A stretch of DNA of 64,000 nucleotides from Enoplosus armatus. Its lineage: Eukaryota > Chordata > Actinopteri > Centrarchiformes > Enoplosidae. Below are positions 29,201 to 41,102 of this stretch, piece by piece. Both the position numbers and the translations under genes were made by a program. Position 1 is the stretch's first letter. Every line of letters begins with the position of its first letter. Under the pieces are notes generated by a model. That model worked only from the letters and a program-made list of their open reading frames with translations. It ran no database searches and was not told the DNA's origin. The stretch is taken from positions 16,135,456 through 16,199,455 of the forward strand of contig NC_092182.1 of NCBI RefSeq assembly GCF_043641665.1. The letters are read 5' to 3'.

Positions 29201-30754
29201 GAAACTAGTGATATATAAATGTAATTTCCAGGACACAGCATTGGTGTACTATATGGATGAATGGTATACGTTTGTGTTTGCAAATATATTATGTGTGTGA
29301 TGCGCGCACATGCGTGAGTATATGTGTAATGCAGCAATTGTAGTGGTGGAGCACAAATCCCATCAAACAACAGAGCCCTGGGAAAAGGGCCAGAGGCAGA
29401 GATGAGAGAGTGAGTCCAGTTCGAAGCCAAAGAAGGGGGTGGATAGACTGTGGAGGGAGGGGGAGCTTCTCTTCCAGATCTTACAGAGAAAGAGAGAGAG
29501 AGAGAACAAGGCAGAAGACACCAGGATCTTCAGAATTAAAAAGATGTAGGTAGCACTTCTGAAGACCCCTCTCAGATGGCAGTAGCCCACATGATCAAAC
29601 ATTTAAAAAAGCTTTTCTAGGACTTCCACAGTAGTCCGGCGTTTGAGAACCACCCACTGCTGAGGCAAGCCAATTAAAGTTATTCAGAACTGTGACCAAT
29701 CAATCCCAGACTATTGCAGGTGGAGGAGGAAGAGAAGAAGAGGAGGACAAAACCTCTGAGACTTCAGTGCACACCCAACCTCTCTCACATGCACACACAA
29801 ACAGCCATAAAAAAAACAAACAAATACATTTTGGTCACAATGGAAAATAAACGTCACACCTTCCACTTCACACATAGAGAAGCACTCCCTCTGCAGTGGA
29901 ATGAATAAAGCACTTCACACCTGGAATTTTCTAGGGCATCACACCACTCTACATTACCACTGCAACCCACTCAGGAAACTGTACAGTTTTTTTTTCTCTC
30001 TGTCAAGCACAGATAGTACCAAAGACAGGTAATGCCCTCTCTGAAACATCAAACAGAAGATGGCGGAAATTGACACAAGCATGCGCACACACTCTGCAAA
30101 TAATAGTGTAGAGAGACAGAGACAAGGAGAAAAGATTTGCAGCGTAGGCAAAATAAAGCATCTTCCTTTGACAGGGCTGGAGCTTTAGCAGACCTCTAAT
30201 CCTATTTTGACACATAATGCTATATTGTCTTCCTTTAAACAAGTGCAAGGCCTTCTTTTCTCCCCAGAAAGCTACCGGTAGCATGAACGCATCAGCTTTT
30301 TGTTTCCCTTGAATTCACCGAGCAATAATTAGTTACACAAATACAGTCCCTAAATGCACCACGGTGAATGTCAGTGAGATTCAGACACTCCGACCATCTC
30401 GGTTTGTTCTGTGCTGACACTTAAAGGGGTTGTTTCTCCCCAGTGGGCCATTACAGCTGCATCCTGGTAATTCACTGCACTGGAATCAACAAGCACATAC
30501 ACAGTGATATACTGCAAGATGTTTTAAAATGTGTCCAGAGAAGACGTAAAAACCCTGCACACACAGCACGCACCATGTAGCACTGTGTCTTTAAAGCCTG
30601 CATTATTGATTTCAGTCACCTGGCTTTACCCTGAGACTGAGCAGTTAAAACCTTTGTTTCAAGGCAGAGATATCTAGGAACTGAGAAATCTGCTGACAGT
30701 TTCAAAATAAAACATTTCTGAACTAAGATGACACATTACATAATTACCAGAATC

Positions 30755-31100
30755 TACAGCTGCAACAATTACTCGATTAATCTATTATTCAATCAAAAGA
30801 AAATTAGCAGCCAACTATTTTGATAATAGATAAAACGTTTCAGTCATTTTTCAAGCAAAAATGTAAAATGTTTGCTGATTCCAGCTTCTTAAATGTGAGG
30901 ATTTGCTGCTTTTCTTTGTTGTTTATGATAGTAAATGAAAAGTCTTTGGGTTTTGGACTGCTGGTTGGACAAAAGAAGCAATTTGAAGGCGTCATGTTGG
31001 GCTCTGGGAAATTGTGATGAGCATTTTTCACATTTTTTTGACATTTTATATTATCGTGACAATAATCTGCAGATTCATCAATAAAGAAAATAATTGTTAG
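30755..31100 (+). repeat. AATCGATTAATC-type teleost repeat, copy 1
   Basis: Begins TACAGCTGCAACAATTACTC and shows the family landmarks TTCCAGCTTCTTAAATGTGA and TTGGGTTTTGGACTG, ending AAAATAATTGTTAG. It is flanked by an 11-base direct repeat, TTACCAGAATC (30744-30754 and 31101-31111). It lacks the usual last bases at the right end. Likely a non-autonomous DNA transposon, though the class is from memory and not tested here. Confidence 0.75.
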
Positions 31101-32399
31101 TTACCAGAATCCTACCAACATAAATAATTTGTGAAGGATTTATTTGAAATACAAACATCGTTATAAGATTAGCAGTTCATTTTAAGTTCAAATTAAATTA
31201 CAATTCTGGAGGTTTGGAGGATGGTTCAGCACAACACAAACTTTTCCTACATGTTGGGTAAAATATCAGCAGCGGTTATGGTTACAAACAGAATATGAAA
31301 CTGGAGACAGGGCACTGACACTATAAAATCTGGTTCTAGTTTTTCTAAACTGACACATTTTCATTGCAAAACTATTTCAAGTAATTCCTTCTAACACCAA
31401 CCCGGGGATATCTGCATGCAGGGCTGCACTCTGCAGATATATGTATTTTCATTTATATAAACACCGGCAACCAGTGCCAGGCCATCAAGACGGGGAGCTG
31501 AGGAATCCTTGTAACCTTCCCCAGTGTCAGAAAACCAATAAAAAGGCAGAAAAATGAATACAGTGTGTTTGTGTGCCCTTCTGTTCTCCTGTCAGTCCAG
31601 GGGAGACTGCGGCTGGGAATAATGGTGCCGAGTGACCGGCTCTCACACCGCTTAACGTTCAGCTTGCTACTGGTTTTATGTGCCTCTGATGTCCACAGTT
31701 ATTTTGTTGTGTGTTTTATTTTGTTTTTGTTTGGGGTAAATACACAGTAAATGCTAGAGCTGGCACATAAACAGAGAAATGTGGGTTACAGAAGAGTTCC
31801 AAGCTAAATACAAAGTGGTTTGCTAACAGACCATGTCTAAGCTTCCATGACCCTGATGTGTAACCCTGATGAACCCCCCTCTCTCCTGGGAATGGCAAAT
31901 GGGATGTCTAAATGGGAATGTAGCCAGGTTTTAAATTGGGCAGTAAATCCACGAGGAGATAGAGAACTAGATAAACAAGGCTGCTGATTATTTCTGAAAC
32001 AACACAGGGTCATCTGGCAAAAAAAGTTGACCGTGGCTCAACTTTTGCCTGAGCACAATGCGACACCATCCATTGGGGAAGGAGCTGTGTGGGCCAATCA
32101 AATACATGCAAGCGCACTTTCTAACATGAGCAGCATGTTCCTACTGTTTACCTCACAATCGTCACGACAAAAGATTTAAATAATTGTGAGAAAATTTTTT
32201 CCAGAGCAGTAAAATCCCTTCTCATAATATTCAGTTCACTCAGTGTTTTGGCATCTGATAAGCCTTCAGATGCATTCATTTATTACTCAAACTGGACTTC
32301 CTGGATGGTATTTCATCATCTCACCAGTACCTGAAGCAACACGCCCCCACCGATGCATCTCCTTGCCTTGTTGTAACGCAGGGTCGTTTTCGGTCAGAA

Positions 32400-32695
32400 C
32401 GCCCACGTAGCACTGAGTACTGAAGACTGTCAAGTACTGAAAGCTGGCATCAAATGTCTGGTCAGATTCATGATCCTGTTTACTCATTCCTTGACAAGAT
32501 AGTTCTGAATTTAAATCCAAATTTTGCCGGTTTTAGACTATTTTCATTTAAGTTCTTCTACGGCTGCTTGCACATAGACAATATTTAACATTTGAGGACT
32601 TTGACTTCTTTTGTTGAATCAAAAAGAGTTCTGCTAGTGGGCTATCAAAAAAGGTATAATTTGTTGTATCAGGACCAAAACTCTCGTTTTTTCAA
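32400..32695. mobile_element. hAT-like non-autonomous repeat, related to the copy at 47872
   Basis: Shares several blocks in the same order with 47872-48192: TTTTGCCGGTTTTAGACTA against TTTTGCTAGTTATAGACTA, GACTTCTTTTGTT against GGCTTCTTTTGTT, and TTGTATCAGGACCAAAAC against TTGTATCAGTACCAAAAC. Terminal inverted repeats are not clear in this copy, and the limits are approximate. Confidence 0.55.
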
Positions 32696-33021
32696 GTTTG
32701 CTACTGTTGCAGGTGTGTTTAAATAAATATAATAAATCCTTATTTGTACTAAGTCATTATTTACTCATTCATTTTCACTCAATGAGAGTAAACCGAGGTG
32801 TGTGTTGATGCGTGTTACGCAATGACTGTGGGATACTTAAGACAAGCTGGTAAGAGAGCAAACCAGAACCAGAGAGTAAACTATCTATCCGGCAGAAATA
32901 GCCTGTGATGTTTCACACAGCCAGATAACAAGCTGCTGTTGTGTAAAGTCCAGGCCAGAAGATGGAGGGGAAGGGAAGGGGAAGGAGGAAGGAAAGCTGA
33001 GAGAGGAGGCCTGAGCGCTCG

Positions 33022-33040
33022 CTCTCTCTCTCTCTCTCTC
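33022..33040 (+). repeat. (CT)n short microsatellite
   Basis: Nineteen bases of CT inside a longer polypurine/polypyrimidine stretch in intron 2. Confidence 0.9.
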
Positions 33041-34130
33041 CTTTAAAGGTAAATGCTCGTGGTGGGAGGAGGGACGTTCCGCTCTTCCTGTAAACTGTCT
33101 ACAGGCGTAAGGAGCCATTAAATCAAGAAACAAATGGCACTGATCAGCCCTCACTTCATCGTCCACTGATGGATCAGTACACTGACAGAGAGAGGGGGGA
33201 GGTGAAGCTGACATCAGCTGTAGAAAGTGAGAAGGGGGGGTTGTGGAGGGAGAGCAGGGGTGACGTCTAGTATAGCGCTGGGCATTTGAGACAGATTATT
33301 GGAAATTTCTGTAGTCAGCGATAGTGAGTAAATCCACCAGTGCACTTTATAGAGATATCTGTTTGTTGGGGCCGGCTGTCTTGGCCTTGAGCAACCTTCT
33401 TTTTCTAGAAGGAGGGAGGTTTGGAGAAGTATGAGAGACATTTGGAGTTGTGTTCAGCCTGCATACAACATCTCCCTCAAGTCATAAAAACATACCTGTA
33501 CAGATCAAATTGAACCAGAGGCTTCAGCAATGTTAACGACAAAAAAGGCGACTTGCTGCACACACACAGTTAGGAACATGCACACGCACACTGGAGGCAC
33601 TGGTGGCAAGAAGGTCTGTGTTGAACTGAGATAAACCTGCAGCCAGCATGTGGTCAGCGGGCAGACTGATGTAGTGTTGACCACACAGCACAAAGAGACA
33701 CACAGAGTGAAGGGCAAAAGCAAATATAAAATCTAAAGCTTGTATGAAACCTGGACGAATCCTACATTAACATTAATTGGCACTCCGTCTTTCCACCCTG
33801 CTTCCACGTGTGGGTATATTGATCTGGATGTGAGTCGTTCTCAAGTTTCCAGTAATCAAGAGCAAAAAAAAAAAACGACAGCAAGAGGAGAAGGCGTAGA
33901 GCGGGGCAGACAGATCCTCACAGTGGCAGGCTGAACTGAGGGGTTCAGGAGCAGCCATGTGCACCAGACTAAATTATTCCTGCTGATTAGACTCTTCTTA
34001 TTGAAATGAATTTGAGCGAGTTCAATGTATGTTGCACGGAATCGCCATTGAAGAGGTTTGCTAAGCAGCTGAAGCTGTGGAAATGGCAGTGACTTCATGT
34101 GTTTGTTTTTGCAAGTTTATGTGTACAAGG

Positions 34131-34338
34131 CAGTGGTGAGAAGTATATTTACTCAAATACTGCACTTTACAGTACATTTTTGAGGTACTTGTATTTTACT
34201 TAAATATTTCGTAGACTTCAACTCCACTACATGTCAGAGGGAAATATTGTACTTTTTACTTGACTACATTTGTTTAATGGTTATAGTTTCTAGATTTGAT
34301 AAACCTGTAAAGTACAATGTATTGTTGAATAATAAACC
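34131..34338 (+). repeat. CAGTGGTGGAAAGTAACT-type repeat, copy 2 (left part)
   Basis: Starts CAGTGGTGAGAAGTATATTT and carries the family landmarks TTTGAGGTACTTGTATTTTA and CAGAGGGAAATATTGTACTT. It is interrupted at about 34338 by a second repeat, and I see no right half beyond that insertion. Confidence 0.75.
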
Positions 34339-34666
34339 AGAGGTTCCCAACATTTTTGGCCTTTGACCCATTACAAAAAAGCAGCATCTAATTGGGGCTC
34401 CTTGTCATGTTTCAGATGTGCTTTTAGTGGTTCCACCTAAAAGAGATTTCCCATAACGTCTCAGAAGGTTTCGTTTAAATCACAGTTGAAGGCCCAAAGA
34501 GGCCCAATTATCCAATATTTCACCAAAAAGTCCAAAAAATTAACACAAAATTTGTGCAGAAGATCTTTATTTGTTCTTCTTTCCTACCCTATTAATCATC
34601 TCATGACCCTTCAGATTTATCTAGGGACCCTGGCGGGGGCCTGACCCCTAGGTTGGGAACTACCCA
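34339..34666. repeat. GGTTCCCAACCT-type repeat inserted next to or into copy 2
   Basis: Starts AGAGGTTCCCAACATTTTTGG and ends GACCCCTAGGTTGGGAACTACC, so the ends are imperfect inverted repeats. This is a very common teleost repeat form. It follows directly on the CAGTGGTGG-type repeat, which it probably truncated. Confidence 0.7.
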
Positions 34667-36156
34667 ACTGTGTATACGATAGGTAAGTAGTTAAAACTAG
34701 CTCCCTTACCATTCCACCATAAATCGTGAGTCATATCGCGATCAATATCTGTCAAAATAATCACAATAGGATTTTTTTGCATATCATTCAGCCCTAGTGT
34801 CAACCTGATGTCTAACAACGTACATAATAATATCTGTCTGTATCTCCGATAAACCACCAAATCACTGTAATGACAGTAGGTGGGTGTAGGCGCACTTCTC
34901 ATGTGTGCCTATTAAAAGCGTTCAGAATAAACCTGAGGATATGGAAACAATGCCAGTGTCCACCGCTGCCTCTCATCACCGCATACTGTAACACATCACA
35001 CACACAGCAGCACACAGGATAATGAGAATAAGGACTATAAACAGCATTCATCTCCTCACATTTAAATTTACCAATTCTCGTCCTTCCCCTCTATCATTTC
35101 ATCCATCTTAAGTAGTTTGACTCTAAATATACACACAAAACCGCCTGAACATCCATCTCAATTGTCAAGCCGTTCTTCATCCTTTCTCTCTCTCTAAAAA
35201 CCCCCCCTCCTCCGCTCTAACAGCCGCCCACTCTCCTTGTCTATCCGCGCTCCACACTCTTCCATTCGAAACTTCCAACTCCTCCGGTACATCACTCACC
35301 CTCTATCTTCCTTTCACTCCCCCGGGGGAGAATAACATCTTGACCAAACCTGGCCAGAATATATTAGAGTGTGATTTTAAACATTTAAATAACTTGGGTT
35401 TTATTCATTCATGGCAACTAAAACATGTCAAAATATTGTACATCTGTGTTGTTTCTTAAGTCGACCAATTCAGAACATATTCAGCTATTTTTGTGCTGCC
35501 CTGTCTTGGTCTTTCTCCCCCTTTCTCCCGCTACCTCGCTTGTCGGAAAAAATAAAATCTCAACCGCGAGGAACTGCACAGAGCACAATATATTCAACTT
35601 ACTTCCTTGTCTCTTTTCATGTGAGACAAACTCAAAAATAATTTGCACACACTTTACATTATTTTGTCTGTGAGAATAAACTGCGCATGAAGAGGAAGGG
35701 GGCACAGAGGGAGGCAATCTTGTTACCAGCCGGCATAGCCCTGGGAAGATTTCTATCAGACACACGTATAGAGAGAGGCATCCATTTAGAAAATGGCTTT
35801 TCTAGGCATGCTGGGCCATTTAGCACACCCTGTGACGACTCCTGTTTGGGGCCATGATAAATGTTCTTTCACACCCGCTCTGCGCACACTGTCAGGCCAG
35901 CACACACATGCACACGCAGCCATGTGGGCATCCTACACGAGACATAACCAGGATGGACATAATATTTTTTGGAGCGACTGGCTTCATTGTGTTTGACTTA
36001 CAGAGCAAACCTCAGCATCGTATGAATTAGTTTAAATCCACAAAACTTAAAAGCCCACTAAGCACTTAACGTCATGTCAACATCTCAGCTGTAGGCCTCA
36101 TTAAGCTCAGGATTATTCAGCTATGTACATCCAAGTTTTACAACAAGCAGTTAAGA

Positions 36157-36660
36157 GTAGGGCAGGGTACCGAACTTCAATAATTTTATGGCACCGACCG
36201 AATTGCTTCGATATTAGCGAATACTGAAAAATGCCTCGTCATTCAGCACCAAATTTCCACACCAAATGTGTGTGTGTGTCGCTGTATTTTGAAAGGCTTG
36301 ACTACAGTGTGCGTACATAGGTGTAAAAAAATGTCTAGGAAGAGATCAAAAGTGTGGCTCCATTTCATCAGGCTCATTGCCAATAGCACCCAATGTAATA
36401 TATGCAAAAAGGACATTGTTGCCAAGACCGGCGACACGACGAATTTGATGAAACACTTGAACGTGCATGGAATAAATTTAAGATCTGTTGGTGTTCGACT
36501 GCCAGAAGAAGAACGGGCCGCAGCCATCTTCCTGTCAGCATTCAAGTTCGCCTGACGTTACAGAGCCTCCCTCAAAATCTCCACCACCGGATTCCCCCTC
36601 ATCTGAGAAAGATGGCGCTATGATGACTGGGATTTTAGCAGGCAACGTTTAGCAAACATA
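36157..36660 (+). mobile_element. decayed hAT element, 5' part
   Basis: Begins TAGGGCAGGGTACCGAACTTC, a TIR-like end of teleost hAT elements with alternating GGTACCGA/GGCACCGA leader motifs. It is followed by the BED zinc-finger coding fragment at 36331-36555. No catalytic domain, dimerisation domain or opposite end was found, so this is a truncated copy. Confidence 0.65.
36331..36555 (+). pseudogene. hAT transposase fragment with BED zinc finger
   Basis: From the ATG at 36331 the frame codes for MSRKRSKVWLHFIRL, then CNICKKDIV, then NLMKHLNVHG. The spacing W-HF, C-x2-C, NL-x2-HL-x2-H is the BED-type zinc finger that sits at the N terminus of many hAT transposases and ZBED proteins. The frame stops at 36555, right after LSAFKFA. 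In the +1 frame the reading continues SPDVTEPPSKSPPP for about 30 codons before a stop, which looks like one frameshift followed by truncation. This is a dead transposon gene, not a host ZBED gene. Confidence in the BED finger is high, in the frameshift reading moderate. Confidence 0.75.
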
Positions 36661-37773
36661 TAAATCTATCCAACTTGAAAACGTAGTTGAAAAAGTAGAT
36701 GTGTACAGGAGGTTGTGACCTTCTGGTGAAATTAATGCCTCTACACGTTGAATGATGACATGTTTCTTTATGGGTTCTCCTCTTTGGCTCTTAAAACCCT
36801 CTCAGAAACAATTTGGGTTACCTCAAAAGTGTATTATCACCACGCTTAAAGCAAGATTGTTTTTCACAAATGATGACATTTCAGGGATACAGGATTTTTA
36901 TCAGACAGCAACAATATGCTTTCCCCTTGAATTGATTATTTTAGAAGTCTACTGCTGTTTAGAAACCCACATTGCTCAGTGGAAACACTGAAAGAATATT
37001 TGCGCAAACTGCGAATGGCAAATATTTTGACAGGTAAACATCCTCTGTTATGTATTGTTTACATTGGACCAGTGCTAAAAACCAACCTATCTCCATCGTG
37101 CAGTCTGAGTGTCTGCCTGATATCCATCAATGGTCATTAACCCTTAAACCAGCACGACCCCCATCAACTCACTAATACTAACATACTAACAGCCACGACA
37201 CTAACCACTGTTACTGCTAGCATTAAAACCGCCACAGGCAGCGCACCGGCTGGATGAACCACACTCACCCATACAGCAATAATGAAGCATTTATCTCAGG
37301 GTGCATTACAAACCCTGGAAGCACGGCGAACATGCGCACATGGCAGAAATATGATGAAACAGTGTCAATCACACTCTGCTCAACCATCTGCTCGACCACA
37401 AGACAGACACGTGTTACACACAGCCTCATACAAGGACGCGGACACAAACAACCAACCCCACATTCTGCTAAATGTGTTCGTCTCAACAAGTCATTTGGTG
37501 TTTCAAATCTTATGCTTCTTAAAACAAATGGAAACACTTTGCTGATGTGTTAAAATCATTTCACTTTTTCTCCAGTGTATCCTCACTTTAAAAACACTGA
37601 TTTCACAAAGGTCAATCCAGACCAGCACTGAGATTTGGCTCAAGGAAGAAGAAAAAAAAAGCTGATTTACAAAAAGTACAAAGTAAAATTATCACAGAGA
37701 ATACAGTTTAATACTAAACCTGAATATGTTTCAAAGATCAGCATTTGTTGCAGTGCTAATAAAATCCACGCCT

Positions 37774-37798
37774 CACACACACACACACACACACACAC
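37774..37798. repeat. (CA)n microsatellite
   Basis: Twenty-five bases of CA, about 100 bases past the 3' end of exon 2 in intron 2. Confidence 0.95.
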
Positions 37799-37901
37799 TT
37801 GGGAGCTTATGTTGTACAACCTCGGCCAGTAAAATCTTACTGATTAATAATGCAGGAAAATGTGGCGCGTCACATGCGAGCGTGACGTCAGCTGAACTTA
37901 C

Positions 37902-37983
37902 CGATCTCATCTGCTGAGTACCGGTGACGTGCTGCAGAACCTTTTCCAGCTCCTTCTCAATGCGTCCAGCCCAGTGAATCATT
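37902..37983 (-). CDS. cacna2d2: cacna2d2-like exon 2
   Basis: Second coding exon, 82 bases: one base completing the Thr codon split from exon 1, then 27 codons starting MIHWAGRIEKELEKV and ending QQMRS. It lies between a pyrimidine-rich acceptor (TTTTTTCCAG) and a consensus donor (TCG|GTAAGT). Human CACNA2D2 as I know it has MQHWARRLEQEVDGV and QQLRE at the matching places, also spanning 27 residues, so the length is conserved. The segment is extracellular and lies between the signal peptide and the VWA-N region. It is charged and probably helical. The clean phase join to exons 1 and 3 makes a chance ORF very unlikely. Confidence 0.9.
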
Positions 37984-39270
37984 CTGGAAAAAAGAAATTT
38001 TACATTAAGACATTTTCAATCTGCAACACTCGTCATCATCACCTGAACACGTCATCACACGAGCATTCATGTCTCTGTCATTGTATGTGAGTGAGTGTGT
38101 GTTTGTGAGACTGTGACAGAAAGAGTCTCTCTCCATCTCTCTTCCTGTTGTCAGACTGCCACACTCTCCCTCTTTCCGGATCCCAATCTGGAAGTATCCC
38201 TGTTCCACCTCTCCTACTGTCTGGGTTAGTCACCAGCGCCTTCTCTCCACATCACATCTTGCATATATCTGGTCAGCCCTGGCAGGACTGGCAGCGAACG
38301 TGCCTGTCTTGGCTCGGCTGGGATCAGCGGCTCTGCAATAAAACTGCTCAGGTCTGACAGAAATGCACCCTAAGCAGGAGCTGATCTCCGTTAGACGGAG
38401 CCAAGTTTGGAATTAAGAGATCAAACGGCTCAAGCTCATCACTGTATATCTCCCAGCAAGCAACAAATGACTTAATGGATCAAGATTTTCACTAGATCAT
38501 TTTAGAGCAGCAGCAGGGGCTAACCTGCCAACCTGGATGCCTGCTGAACAATCCACGTGCGTGGCAAACAAGAAACCCCCCCCCCAAAAAAGAAACAAAC
38601 GTTATGGAAGCCCATCTTTCAGCAATCAGATGAATAAATTCTGTCATGTGCTTGCGAGCCAACCGCTGACTCGGTGCCAACCTTTTCCTTTCAGCAGCCT
38701 GCAGATAGCTAATCACTAGCATCAACAGCACAACACAACCGAGTCGTTTGTCTTTTAATATGATGACGGAAACAAATGTCATCTTTAAATGTCAGATTTG
38801 CTCAGAAGACAAGAGGGAAGACAGATTTATTAAATTGCACAAATCTGCCAAGCAGTGACAGGGCTTGCTATAATCACCAAGCCGGAGCTCATCAGGAGAG
38901 CAGCGGCAAAGCAAACACGCCAAGTGAGTGTGCGCACTGGATGTGTTTGTGGGGACAAGATTAAGAGAAAGCAAGAGGGCCTCCAAAAGGACTGTGCAGA
39001 GCGGGACCGCTGGGGAGAGGCCGCTGACTATGAAAAGGTCACCTCGATATGAAATGAAAACAAGCTTACAGTGAGAGCAGAGCGAGCAGGACGCAGTGAT
39101 ACTAACAGTGAGGGACAATACCTCTGCCCCAAGCCAGGCAGACTCCTTACGTAACTTTGTTACTCCACACACAGACATACTTATATATGCAGCTTTGACA
39201 GAGTGACACGCAGTAAGAGGGTCCTACGTTACGTCTTATATTGTAAGTATATGTAAACACACACATACCA

Positions 39271-39680
39271 TAGAGCTGGGCAATCTTAGTGAAGTCAAGC
39301 AGCACAAGATTGACCCAATCAAACACAATATCTTAGATTTGATACTGATTATGATAATTTGGGTGTTACTGTTGGTGATTTCACGCAATATTGAACCTTA
39401 AACTAAGGGTGGATGATACTGTCTATAATGTGGACCAATATTTAAATGATATAATAGTGACTCAATTGTGTAAATTACTTGACAAAGTTAACAAAACCTG
39501 TAACAGCATGATTTCTAAGATACTTGTTTTTAAAGTAACACAAAACTCTATTTGTCTCAATGGGATGAACATGAGTTAAACATTTAACCATGTGATATTG
39601 AACAGCAAATATCAAAAGATATTGTTATCAAGATCATTAAAAAGTCAATGTTCATTTTGCCCATGTTACCCAGCCCAGTC
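39271..39680. mobile_element. GCTGGGCAAT-type MITE-like element
   Basis: Starts TAGAGCTGGGCAATCTTAG and ends with a block that reads, on the other strand, GACTGGGCTGGGTAACATGG, giving imperfect inverted ends. The inside is AT-rich with ATAT/GATA motifs typical of this teleost repeat type. The 62-codon ORF inside it is probably chance. No target duplication was recognised. Confidence 0.55.
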
Positions 39681-39700
39681 AAATACAATTAAGAAAATTA

Positions 39701-39805
39701 AATGAGGCTGGATGGACGACCTGTGTGTCAGCCACACAGCGTCACTATGTTCATTCTGCTCCAAGTGCAATGCTGAAATATCTTTAAGGGCAAAAGGTGG
39801 ACTAT
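39701..39805 (+). repeat. duplicated segment, copy A
   Basis: Runs AATGAGGCTGGATGGACGAC, CTGTGTGTCAGCCACACAGC, GTCACTATGTTCATTCTGCT and ends AAGGGCAAAAGGTGGACTAT. It matches 40521-40640 nearly base for base, apart from a gap of roughly 15 bases in the middle. The source family is unknown to me. Confidence 0.85.
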
Positions 39806-40520
39806 CGATCAGATCCAGTGAAATCAATGACAGAAAGTATTTAAACCGTGTCACAACAACACGATAACTGAAATCTCAGACGATATTCAGTAAAAGTAGC
39901 TCTACAGACACTCCTGCACACATTAGCCTTGTCGCTGCCCCTTCCTGGTGTTTTCATTTTTTAAATCTATTTCACTTCATTGAATACACCACGTCTAAAT
40001 CAATACCATGCTTAAATATGCAGACTGATATCCATGACCCAGTGACAGGCAGCAAAAAGTCGACCATGGAGCCTTAATACAACTGACCTGCATCAGGAAA
40101 GATCACATGACGCTGACCTCACAACATTTAAAACCACGATGCACACAGAGTGTAAAATGTTGCATGATGACTTGAGCTTCATGTTGGACTAATTGTAAAT
40201 CAAAAGGAGTCCCAAATATGCAGAACTCTCCATTCAGTAACAACTAAACAGATATGAGGAGACACTCGTTTGGTAAATTATATGCACTACTGAGGCCCAA
40301 TGTTCAATTAATGCTTGGAGACCTTCTGTGTTGTGAAAGCTCTCTTAAAAACAGAGAAGTTGTCATTGAGCACTACACATGACAGACTGAAGCTCTCTGG
40401 TTCTTTGTAGTCTAACATGGTGTTAAAACTTCGCTATTTGGCACCTGGGTTTTTGAAGCATTTTCTCTGTATTATGATTTATGTTAGCGAAACATTACGG
40501 AAAAGCAGAAAATGTGATGA

Positions 40521-40640
40521 AATGAGTTTGGATGGACGGCCTGTGTGTCAGCCACACACCGTCACCATGTTCACTCTGCTGCGATGGATCTCATCAGTGT
40601 GCAACACTGAAATACCTTTAAGGGCAAAAGGTGGACTATT
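40521..40640 (+). repeat. duplicated segment, copy B
   Basis: Same orientation as copy A at 39701-39805. It differs by a few substitutions and an extra block around 40581-40598 (GCGATGGATCTCATCAGT). The ends of the match are abrupt on both sides. Confidence 0.85.
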
Positions 40641-40825
40641 TCCATATGTGTGGAAATTACACAATTTTGGGGTAAATTGCTCTGAGTTTCATATAGACTG
40701 AGGTAAGTGATGATATTTTACTTTCCTAAAGAAGACTGTACATCCGTCCATTTAGATACCTGTTATCGAAACAGGTTTTCTCCAAGTAATTTACAAATGT
40801 GGAAATAATTGCAAACACCCTCTTC

Positions 40826-40829
<4 letters not shown>

Positions 40830-40863
<34 letters not shown>
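40830..40863. repeat. (AC)17 microsatellite
   Basis: Thirty-four bases of uninterrupted AC in intron 1. Confidence 0.96.
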
Positions 40864-40864
<1 letters not shown>

Positions 40865-41046
40865 ACTACTATACACATAAACAACACTGCAATACGATAA
40901 CTACATAAAAACCAGACCAGGCTTTTAGGTGGCAAGGTGTAGAAAATGTACACTTTCCTGCTGTCAAAATGAACTAGAGGGCATTCTGCCCTTTTCTTGT
41001 GTACACATTTCCTCAGCTCGACCTCCAACACACACAAGCTCCACCC

Positions 41047-41047
<1 letters not shown>

Positions 41048-41101
<54 letters not shown>
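41048..41101. repeat. (GT)27 microsatellite
   Basis: Fifty-four bases of uninterrupted GT, complementary to the AC tract 185 bases to its left. Confidence 0.97.

Positions 41102-41102
<1 letters not shown>

Larger units (their letters stand above)
6558..37901 (-). other. intron 2 of cacna2d2-like gene (31.3 kb)
   Basis: A single large intron between coding exons 3 and 2. Repeats inside it are listed separately. The stretches 6558-10660, 12110-17270, 18660-22560, 22660-25700, 26240-30740 and 34670-36150 hold no gene, RNA gene or repeat that I can name. They are unique sequence with short simple runs. ORFs of up to 155 codons (23693-24160, minus) show no domain, codon pattern or splice structure. 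Long first introns in calcium-channel subunit genes commonly carry enhancers, so unique blocks such as 18180-18540 and 18680-18860 are candidates, but this is inference. Confidence 0.8.

Noticed and set aside
36243..36545. Minus ORF of 100 codons opposite the BED finger
   Set aside because: Shadow of the plus-strand transposase frame, without any feature of its own.
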